A stretch of DNA of 64,000 bases from Colwellia chukchiensis (GTDB taxonomy: Bacteria > Pseudomonadota > Gammaproteobacteria > Enterobacterales > Alteromonadaceae), in assembly GCF_002104455.1 (NCBI RefSeq), contig NZ_NBOC01000009.1:1-64000 (forward strand), in the 5' to 3' direction. Every line of letters starts with the position of its first letter. Within the stretch, counting starts at the first letter, position 1. Below the pieces are notes generated by a model, which saw only the letters and a list, made by a program, of their open reading frames with translations, had not been told where the DNA came from and made no database searches. Below, piece by piece: positions 56,783-64,000 of this stretch. The position numbers and the translations under genes are program-made.

Positions 56783-56992
56783 TCTGACATCATGCTGTAT
56801 TGTTTGACACGAACGACGGTTATGTCATGGTGAGCAAGGAGCTTGCAATAGTTAACTTTTAACATTATCTATAAATGACATAAGAAACATAACTGATATC
56901 AAAACCGTTAAGGCTGCAACTGAAAAAGCGTTGTTAATCGTCTAGCCGGTTAACAACATTTACCGCGAACACTCGGCCAGCTTTTGTTGGCA

Positions 56993-59900
56993 TTATTGCT
57001 CTTTTTCTTTTTCTTTTTCTTTTTCTTTTTCTTTAGAGGATGAAAACTGCTTTTTATAGTTGATGTTAGCGCTAATTTCTTCGCCACTATTGGCTTCAAA
57101 TGAAATATTAGGTGATAAGCGGTACTCTATGTTCCAACCGGCCTGCAAGCGATTATCAGAATCTATGTTAGTGCCATAACCCACTTGTAATCTATCATTA
57201 ATTTTTGCCGCTATATCAAGGCGGGTACTATTGCCTCCATCTCCACTTTTACTGGTAAAAGCCACGTCTTTTAGACCCAGTTTATCGGCAATTTTTTGTA
57301 CGGCAATATTCGCGCTTTCCACACCTAAACTGATGGCGGCACTGGTGAGCGCGTTGCCTTCTTGTTGTGATAACGAGGATAGATTTCGGCCAGTTATTAA
57401 TAGTGCTAATATATTTTCATCGGCCATGCTTGGCTCAGAAAATAAGGTTAACTTGGGCTGATAAATAGTGCCGTCGGCGATAAGACCAACCTTAACATCA
57501 TCGAGTTGTCGAACTGCCTTAAATTGGATACTGGGGTTTTCTGCGCTGCCAAGAAACAACAATTGTCCTTGCTCTATGATCAGTGTTTGTTTATATGCTT
57601 GAAACTTGCCCGCTTTTAGCTCCAATGTACCATTTAATATCAAGGGTTTTCCTGTCTCAAACAACGACGCTAAATTGCCGTGGATCTCACTCGTTAAGCC
57701 AAAGCCACTAATTTTTACTTGCTCGCCAGCTGCGATAGTGACGGAAACGCGATAATCTAATGGGTTATCAATTGGCGTTAAAGCTCGCTCATCAATAACA
57801 ATTTGATCTTCAGATACGGTAATTGCTGGCTTAGGTAAAGATGAAACATTAATATTGGCTTTATCAACCCGGATATGGCCATCGATGTCGAGGTGCTGTT
57901 CTTGATAACGGGCGTGTAAGTTAGGCGAGACAATCAATTGATTATCGCTATTATTGACTAAGGTGACATCTTGGCCAACGAGCGCTAACTGCGCCGATAA
58001 AGGCTGTGAAAGCTTAGTTTGCCCTGTCAAAGTTAAGGTGCCTTGCGGGTTTTTTAAGGTGCCATTAAGGCGGATGATATCTTGCTCGCTCGTTAAGCTA
58101 ATTGTACTGTCGCTTATATCTAAGCCATATTCTTCAACGACTAACTGCTTAATATTAATCTCGCCAGCACCCACCAACTTAGGCTGTGCCCAGGTTCCCG
58201 TAATAGCGAAGTCTTGCATAACACTAAGTTCAAGCGCATCAAGACGTTTTTGCCATGACGTTAACCAGTCAAATTGTTGCATGCGTAATGACACCTGGCC
58301 CGCCAATGCGGCACTATCGGTTATTGGCCAATCGGTACTTAGCTGTGCCGTTAACTTATCTTGCAACGGCAAATGTAAGGCCAAGGCAGTACTTAAGCGT
58401 TGCGCTTGCCATTGCCCCTGTAAAGTTAATAACTCTATCACTTTCTGCTCGCTAAGCGTCGGCAGTTTATGGCTTAGCTCGATATCAGCAACTCGCAAGG
58501 CAATATTCTTTTGCTGCACATTAAAGCTTATGCTTTGATCCTGTGCTAACGATAGCTGCAACTCCCCTGACGGCAAAGTTAACTCTGGCTGCAGATCAAT
58601 AAAGCTAAGCTGACTTTGCAGCCCTTGCCATTGCAGTAATAAGCTTATGTGCTCTTGCTTAGGGGTATTGTTGATTTGAAGCTCTTGCACAGCCGCGGTA
58701 AACTCTGCGCTTTGCCATGTAAAGTCGGGGATCGCTAACGCAACCTCTAACTTTGCTATATGCTGCTCTGAGCCACTTAATTGTAATTGGCCCGATACCG
58801 CCCCTTGAATTGTTTGCGGCAGATTGTCAGGCAAAGCCGGCAATAGGGTTTGCCAGTTGCGTAACTGGGTTACAATTGGCGATAACTGCCACTGCTTAGC
58901 ATCAAATTTTGCTTGCCATTGTCTGTGCTCGTGCCTGCCACTAAGGCACAACTCTCCACCGCTATTTAAACAAAGGTTATCAATCACCTGCTTTGTCGCA
59001 CTGATCTGCACAGCATCGGCTGTTATCCGCAACGGTTTTGTTTGGGTTGTCGTTTGAAGGCTAAAGTCGTTAAGATACCAATGCGCGTTAGCAAAATCGT
59101 CGTTCAGATGAAAAGCCTTGCTTTCTTGGTTGCGCAGCTGGCCGTTAAAGCTTAAGGTCATGGGGGTTTTATCAGCGAGCTTGGCGTTAATGTTAAGGTG
59201 ATGATCGGCTGCTTCGCCTTGTAAACGCAACTGCGCTTGCTCAAGGGTTAACTGCGCCATTTTCACTGAAGCAGCTTGCAATAAAGCCTGCCATTGCCGC
59301 TTAAAAGCAAAGTCCCAAGCCATATCTTTTGCGCTCACGTTTGCACTGTGTAAGTGCTTAACTTGCCCTTGAGTAGATAAAAACCACTGTCCCTGTTGAT
59401 TATTTATTTGCCAACGACTATTGAGTGCTTGCAGGAAAAGATCTTTTGTTAAGCGAAATTCAGCGCCATTTAACTGCCCTGTTATCGATAATTGTTGTAA
59501 GTGTTTTGCTGCTAACGGCATTTGAGCTTGCACTGACGCGCTAAGCTCTGCCAATTGTATTTGACGGCTTGTTAAGTTTAGCTGCGCATTGTCAATGCCT
59601 AACTGCAAATCTAGCCATAGTGGTAGATAGGTTTGGGTTGGTTTAGCATGCTCATCAACAAACGTCGGCATCACTTGCTGTATGTAGGATAATAATGTAC
59701 TTGATTTAAGTTGACTTGAGAGCTGCAAAGCCACAGCTGAGCTCGCCTGCCACGCTAAAACGTTATCAACCTTACTCGATAGTGTTAGCTGTATATTCTC
59801 TAATGCTGGCCAATTCGCCTGAGTCTGTAACTTTGAGGTTAAACTTGGCCAGTTCAGCGAGAAACTGCCCGTTGTTTTAGCAAATTCAAGCGTATGGTTA

Positions 59901-60715
59901 TTGAGTCTCAACTGCTGTTTTTCTGCCTCGAACCCCCCTTGATTTAAATGTAAGCCTTTTTGGTAAGACCAGTTACTACGCAGTGAAGCTTGTATTGGCG
60001 TCTGTAGTTGTACGCGTAATTGCGCCGAGGTTTTAATAGCCCCAGTTGACGTCAATTTTGCAACTAACTGGGGGCCCGACACGTCAATCTTAAGCTGATG
60101 TGGCCATTTTTTTTTCATCGTCACATCACCTGCAACGGCTAGTTGGTGCTCAGCAAAGTTAAACGTTAACTGCTTGATCTTAGCTTTGCTACCGTTAAGC
60201 GCTAAGTTTTGCAAGCTTATATTATTAAGTTGATATTCATCTTGCTGCGCAGCGGTACTGTTTAAATAGCTAAACTCGTCAATGTCGAGTTGTTTAATAT
60301 CAATGGCGATGGGTAGATTTATGCTAGGTAGGGCTGGTAACTCGGGTTGCGTATTGTCAGGTTCAGCCGTTCGCTGATTAGCCACTTTTACGCTTGATAA
60401 GTTAAGGCGCGAGCAAGAAAGTTTGCCACTAAGCAATTGTAACCACTGACAGTTTAGCGTCAGCCCTTGCACTTGTAGTGTTTGCTCCTGACTTTGCCAA
60501 GATAACGTGTTTAAGTGCAAACCCGAATTTAATGTGCCACTGACGTTACCCATACTCATAGCTGTGGGCTGAAACTGACTAATACGCGCACTTAACCAAT
60601 GTAAGCCAGCTTCGGTATAATAAAGCCAGGACAAAAACATAAACACCATCGCCACAAATGCAGCAGTTACTAGGCTCAGCCATTTTAATTTTATTTTTGC
60701 TAAGACATGCATCAT
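56993..60715 (-). CDS. tamB: Translocation and assembly module inner-membrane protein TamB
   Basis: About 1240 residues, within the TamB range. One N-terminal membrane helix (ITAAFVAMVFMFLSWLYY-like segment, residues ~12-30) is followed by a very long beta-rich periplasmic region and the conserved DUF490 C-terminal domain (GTLELKAGKFQAYKQTLIIEQG; ALLITGRNLS). TamB spans the periplasm and works with TamA in outer-membrane protein and phospholipid delivery. I start at the ATG at 60715, overlapping the tamA stop (ATGA); the frame is open upstream to 60748. After the terminal INYKKQF comes an odd tail, SSSKEKEKEKE..., encoded by a hexanucleotide repeat. Confidence 0.88.
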   Translation of the reverse strand: MMHVLAKIKLKWLSLVTAAFVAMVFMFLSWLYYTEAGLHWLSARISQFQPTAMSMGNVSGTLNSGLHLNTLSWQSQEQTLQVQGLTLNCQWLQLLSGKLSCSRLNLSSVKVANQRTAEPDNTQPELPALPSINLPIAIDIKQLDIDEFSYLNSTAAQQDEYQLNNISLQNLALNGSKAKIKQLTFNFAEHQLAVAGDVTMKKKWPHQLKIDVSGPQLVAKLTSTGAIKTSAQLRVQLQTPIQASLRSNWSYQKGLHLNQGGFEAEKQQLRLNNHTLEFAKTTGSFSLNWPSLTSKLQTQANWPALENIQLTLSSKVDNVLAWQASSAVALQLSSQLKSSTLLSYIQQVMPTFVDEHAKPTQTYLPLWLDLQLGIDNAQLNLTSRQIQLAELSASVQAQMPLAAKHLQQLSITGQLNGAEFRLTKDLFLQALNSRWQINNQQGQWFLSTQGQVKHLHSANVSAKDMAWDFAFKRQWQALLQAASVKMAQLTLEQAQLRLQGEAADHHLNINAKLADKTPMTLSFNGQLRNQESKAFHLNDDFANAHWYLNDFSLQTTTQTKPLRITADAVQISATKQVIDNLCLNSGGELCLSGRHEHRQWQAKFDAKQWQLSPIVTQLRNWQTLLPALPDNLPQTIQGAVSGQLQLSGSEQHIAKLEVALAIPDFTWQSAEFTAAVQELQINNTPKQEHISLLLQWQGLQSQLSFIDLQPELTLPSGELQLSLAQDQSISFNVQQKNIALRVADIELSHKLPTLSEQKVIELLTLQGQWQAQRLSTALALHLPLQDKLTAQLSTDWPITDSAALAGQVSLRMQQFDWLTSWQKRLDALELSVMQDFAITGTWAQPKLVGAGEINIKQLVVEEYGLDISDSTISLTSEQDIIRLNGTLKNPQGTLTLTGQTKLSQPLSAQLALVGQDVTLVNNSDNQLIVSPNLHARYQEQHLDIDGHIRVDKANINVSSLPKPAITVSEDQIVIDERALTPIDNPLDYRVSVTIAAGEQVKISGFGLTSEIHGNLASLFETGKPLILNGTLELKAGKFQAYKQTLIIEQGQLLFLGSAENPSIQFKAVRQLDDVKVGLIADGTIYQPKLTLFSEPSMADENILALLITGRNLSSLSQQEGNALTSAAISLGVESANIAVQKIADKLGLKDVAFTSKSGDGGNSTRLDIAAKINDRLQVGYGTNIDSDNRLQAGWNIEYRLSPNISFEANSGEEISANINYKKQFSSSKEKEKEKEKEKEQ
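57001..57034. repeat. Hexanucleotide microsatellite at the 3' end of tamB
   Basis: CTTTTT is repeated five full times plus four bases. On the coding strand it reads AAAAAG and encodes alternating Lys-Glu, giving a tail of six KE pairs before the final Gln. Unit loss or gain would keep the frame and only change tail length. Confidence 0.95.
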
Positions 60716-62466
60716 AAGTCTGGCCCTATGGTCACATGCACTCGCCATGCTTTGTTTCCATCAAGCGCTTTGGCGATATCTAAGCGAATAGCACCCACTG
60801 GCGTTATCCAGCGCACACCCGTGCCTATGGCGCGATACAACTTCCAGTCTCGCCAATTATTAAATGCATTACCTTGATCGGCAAATAAAGCCCAGCGTAA
60901 ATTGTCTTTAAACAAATAATCAAGCTCAAGGCCTGAAGAAAATAAGTGCTTACCCCCTAAGGCGATATTTTCGACCACAGGGGACAGGCTTTGGTGTTTA
61001 TAACCGCGAACTGAGACATCACCACCGGCAAAAAAGCGGTAATTAGATGGCATAAATCGGTTAAAGTCTTCGCTGCGCATCCAAGTTGCCCCAAAACGCG
61101 CCCGTGCCAATAGTCGCCATTGTTCGTCTAGCGCCCAAATACGTTTAATGCGTTGGTCGGTTTGTAAAAACGCGATTGATGGATTACTCAACTCCTGACT
61201 ACTGAAACGAATAGTACTTTGCCAACGCCAGCCTTCTATTGCAGAAAATGGCTCAGTGACACTGTAATAATTAATTTGCCAAGACGGTACTATATATTCA
61301 AAACTACTAACTATATCGGCATCAGTTTGCAATTGCTCTTGTGCTGCCACAATTGACCACTGACTAAACCAATACGGATTAAGTTTCTTTGCTAATAGCG
61401 ATTCTAAGGTAAAGGTTTTACTCCGACCAATTTCCTCATTTTTGATCTGAAAACTGGCCTGATTAATCCACTTATTATTGGCTTTAGCAAGGGGTATTTG
61501 GTATTGAACGCTAGCGAAAATATCTGCGTTATCAAGCCTGAGGTTATTAAGCTCCATAGCGGCCACATATTGGTGCGCCCTATCGTTGACCCTTCGGTCA
61601 CGCCAACTTAAGCCCAGCTTACCGCCACTGTCTGTGCCATATCCGAGTAGGGTTTTTAATTCATACTTGTCGCTATCATGAATTGAGATTGTTATATCTA
61701 CTGTTTGCGCCTCAGCATCTGTCTGTTGCTCAACAATGATAGATTTAAAAAAGCCAGCACGATTTAACGCTTGTTGACTGGCAATAATATCGGCTTGGTT
61801 ATACGCTTGTCCCGCTTGAATATTAAGGTAACTCGAGATCAAATCATGCGAAAGTACGGTACCTGAAATAGTAATCTTACCGATTCGATACTGGGCGCCA
61901 CAATTAAACTGCCAGTCAACATTGGCCTGAGATTGGGCAATATCTATATTGAGGGCACTTCGCGCAAATGACGCATTTAATAGCCCTGACGCTTGGGCTT
62001 GACGCTGCAGCGTATTTTTAAAATCACTATATTGACCATGATTGATGACCATGCCTTGTTTAAATGGGTGTCTATCAATTAAATCGGCTATCGCAGTTAG
62101 GTGTGCGGCGCAATTGAGTTCGATATTAACCTGATGCCACCGCACTGCTGACTGCAACTCTATGGTAAGTACTTTACCCTGTTCATCCTCACTCAGAGCA
62201 AGTTTAGGCTGATAATAGCCAAGTGCTTGTAACGCGCTACTGGCTTTGCGTAAGATAACAGTATCGGCTTGCGGAAGCCCTAATAACGACAGAGGGATGA
62301 CGTTTTCATGACTGTTAAGGTGACGTAAAATATTGCGCTTAATGGCTGCATCGACGCCAAGGACCTTAATATAAGTGCCATCTTGCTGCTGATTCGTTTG
62401 CGCTGAAACTTGCCAACAATAAAATGTTAATAGCATGATATTAAGTAGACAAAATAATCGCAGCAT
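60712..62466 (-). CDS. tamA: Translocation and assembly module outer-membrane protein TamA
   Basis: About 584 residues from the ATG at 62466, which begins a normal signal peptide (LRLFCLLNIMLLTFYCWQ, then VSAQT); a TTG at 62490 would add eight residues. Three POTRA domains occupy ~30-270. The C-terminal Omp85 barrel follows, with the conserved RFFAGGDVSVRGY motif (around residue 495) and ends RVHVTIGPDL. TamA is the barrel partner of TamB. The stop overlaps the tamB start, so the two are translationally coupled. Confidence 0.9.
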   Translation of the reverse strand: MLRLFCLLNIMLLTFYCWQVSAQTNQQQDGTYIKVLGVDAAIKRNILRHLNSHENVIPLSLLGLPQADTVILRKASSALQALGYYQPKLALSEDEQGKVLTIELQSAVRWHQVNIELNCAAHLTAIADLIDRHPFKQGMVINHGQYSDFKNTLQRQAQASGLLNASFARSALNIDIAQSQANVDWQFNCGAQYRIGKITISGTVLSHDLISSYLNIQAGQAYNQADIIASQQALNRAGFFKSIIVEQQTDAEAQTVDITISIHDSDKYELKTLLGYGTDSGGKLGLSWRDRRVNDRAHQYVAAMELNNLRLDNADIFASVQYQIPLAKANNKWINQASFQIKNEEIGRSKTFTLESLLAKKLNPYWFSQWSIVAAQEQLQTDADIVSSFEYIVPSWQINYYSVTEPFSAIEGWRWQSTIRFSSQELSNPSIAFLQTDQRIKRIWALDEQWRLLARARFGATWMRSEDFNRFMPSNYRFFAGGDVSVRGYKHQSLSPVVENIALGGKHLFSSGLELDYLFKDNLRWALFADQGNAFNNWRDWKLYRAIGTGVRWITPVGAIRLDIAKALDGNKAWRVHVTIGPDL

Positions 62467-62694
62467 TGTTATACATTTCACTGTTTTCAATTGCTTTCCA
62501 TCAATTTAAACCGCCTTTATAATGACAAGCTTACTCACTGCAAAAAATCGCGCGGCTATATTAGCAGATCTAACAGCATGAGTTTGTGGCTCGTTAACCG
62601 AAGTAACGGCCAAAAACATTGCGTCTTCGATTTTTTAAAGCTGAGCTTAAAAGCTGATATGCCTGTTAGTCTTACTTGCTTCGCTAATGCGTGA

Positions 62695-63666
62695 CTATAG
62701 CCAACGTTTCTTTTTAAACACTATTAATAATACAATTGAAATCAGCATCATGAGTGCTAATAAAATAAAGTAACCATATTCGGCTTTTAGTTCAGGAATG
62801 TTTTCAAAGTTCATACCATAAATACCGGCGAGAAAGGTTAAGGGCACAAATAAGGCAGTGATCACTGTCAACACCCGCATCGTGGCATTGAGTTGATGTG
62901 ATGTAACCGACATATAGCCGTTGATGAGGTCACCACAGATATCATAATACATTTGTGACAAGCTTAATAAGCGATCTAGCCGTTCGCGTAAATCGTTAAC
63001 ACTATGGTTTTCTTTGTCGGTTATTAAGTCAGTATCCTCGTCGTCTACCAAGACCCTTAACGTGTCGCCGATATTGACATGATAATTAAATGTCCGTCTA
63101 ATTTTTACCAATTGTGAGCGATAGAGGGTTATTTGCTTCATCATATGGTCGTTGCCGCTTAATTGAAACGCGTCCTCTATTTTTTCGAGCTCCTCTTCAA
63201 AAGTAAAAAGCTCTTCTAAATAAAATCCACAACTGCGATGAAAAAGTCGTAACGCCATATGCACTGGGCTTCGTTTAAGAAATTTTTCACTATTAGCATT
63301 AAAGAGTTCATTGATTGCTAACGAACTTTGCGCATGACGGGTGATCAGTAATCGTTTACCTATAAACATGCTAATGGGTAAATGGCCAAATCGTAAACTT
63401 TCATCATTGGCAACCAAACCGCGATAAAGTATAAAAATATAATCTTTAAATAGCTCGATTTTAGGTGGGTGTCGCTCTCCTTGCGCATCTGCTATCGCGA
63501 GCGGATGGCAATTAAACTCTGTCAATATTTTTTTTTCTTGTGCTAAATCTAGGTTATCAAGATCAAGCCACAATGTTGACTGCTCGTCTGCTTGCCAACT
63601 CGCAATTAACTCAGGACCACCGATGACAGTTTCACGGTTTGCGGATATCAACATTGATTTTATCAT
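62695..63666 (-). CDS. CorA-family divalent cation transporter
   Basis: A 323-residue protein with a large cytosolic N-terminal domain and two C-terminal helices. The signature YGMNF (around residue 288) lies at the end of the first helix, and a basic tail (FKKKRWL) follows the second. CorA homopentamers carry Mg2+ (or Co2+/Ni2+); the related ZntB exports or imports Zn2+. The GMN motif alone does not settle the ion. A GAGAGA site precedes the ATG. It is single, with no operon partner. Confidence 0.88.
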   Translation of the reverse strand: MIKSMLISANRETVIGGPELIASWQADEQSTLWLDLDNLDLAQEKKILTEFNCHPLAIADAQGERHPPKIELFKDYIFILYRGLVANDESLRFGHLPISMFIGKRLLITRHAQSSLAINELFNANSEKFLKRSPVHMALRLFHRSCGFYLEELFTFEEELEKIEDAFQLSGNDHMMKQITLYRSQLVKIRRTFNYHVNIGDTLRVLVDDEDTDLITDKENHSVNDLRERLDRLLSLSQMYYDICGDLINGYMSVTSHQLNATMRVLTVITALFVPLTFLAGIYGMNFENIPELKAEYGYFILLALMMLISIVLLIVFKKKRWL

Positions 63667-64000
63667 GTCAGTCTCTCACTTTCGCGCAATGCAGCCTAAT
63701 GCTTTATTGCTAGGGTTTTACCAACGGCTTAGCGCATTCACTAAACGAAAATTTGTTATTAATGCTGGTTAAAATTAGCTTACCTAACCTCGATTGTAAT
63801 ACACTTAACAAGGTTAGTACGAATAAATTAACTCAACTTTTAAAGTATACGCCCTAAAACGCCTAAATTTACTGTAGTGGCTTGTTAATCATTGGTTTAG
63901 CCATCATTTGCAAGCGCTTGTGGTACAAAAAGTGATAAGCAGTGACTGCTTTAAACAGCTGAAAAGGTTACTAAGAGTGCTAAGCGCATATTCAACAATA
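63667..64000. other. Non-coding end of window
   Basis: 334 bases upstream of the corA-like gene. I see no open frame of note, no RNA signature and no repeat. It should contain the corA promoter. A gene may begin beyond the window. Confidence 0.4.

Noticed and set aside
62491-62694. 67-codon plus-strand frame between tamA and the corA-like gene
   Set aside because: No ribosome binding site and no recognisable protein features.

Overview
The window reads as chromosome of a marine gammaproteobacterium of the order Alteromonadales, most like Colwelliaceae (Colwellia/Thalassotalea). This is inferred from gene content (MetY, RimK/RimB, TamAB, a class Ia nrdB-yfaE pair, an M36 protease) and the AT-rich intergenic DNA. 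No rRNA, tRNA or CRISPR array was seen.

Positions 1 to about 11,100 are the right-hand part of a genomic island. The left edge lies inside an IS66-family insertion sequence whose terminal repeat ends at 127. A small minus-strand cargo operon follows, encoding three exported proteins: a frameshifted two-part protein, a beta-barrel-like protein and a lipoprotein. The mobility operon comes next, transcribed leftwards from a strong promoter at 10952-10979: a tyrosine recombinase (GmtY-like), a giant tyrosine recombinase with a cysteine cluster (GmtZ-like), GmtX-like, a 22-codon micro-ORF, a coiled-coil protein and a RecD-like helicase. This matches the gamma-mobile-trio (GMT) island type. The island end abuts nrdB after loss of its first ~108 codons, so a ribonucleotide reductase gene has been split by the insertion; yfaE remains downstream.

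11.9-26 kb is ordinary chromosome: an isochorismatase-fold hydrolase with an FMN reductase, a cytochrome b561, a lipoprotein lipase-like hydrolase, rnk and a stand-alone uroporphyrinogen-III synthase-like gene. Upstream of these last two lies a two-hairpin element whose stems pair fully only as minus-strand RNA. Then come a VOC protein, an NCS2 purine permease, a solute-binding protein, YdhR, MetY with MetJ-like boxes, a short membrane protein and a PAS-GAF-GGDEF protein.

26.4-38.2 kb is a nearly complete purine catabolic cluster on the minus strand: puuE, allE, xdhA, xdhB, xdhC, uraD, uraH, allA, guaD, puuD and a RutR-like regulator. It takes guanine or xanthine through urate and allantoin towards glyoxylate. 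The allantoate-hydrolysing step is not encoded in the window. The purine permease at 19.4-20.9 kb probably feeds it. A 16-bp palindrome before xdhA has the size and half-site of a RutR operator.

38.4-64 kb holds a DUF1428 protein, a secreted M36 metalloprotease, the glutathione-dependent formaldehyde pair (frmA, fghA), a LysR regulator, a rimK / M14-like deacylase / rimB operon, two MscS-type channels (one with its first membrane segment lying upstream of any standard start codon), a MlaC-like protein, a CHASE histidine kinase / response regulator / receiver-GGDEF-EAL operon whose last gene carries an in-frame stop, a universal stress protein, TamB and TamA (TamB ends in a hexanucleotide-repeat tail), and a CorA transporter.
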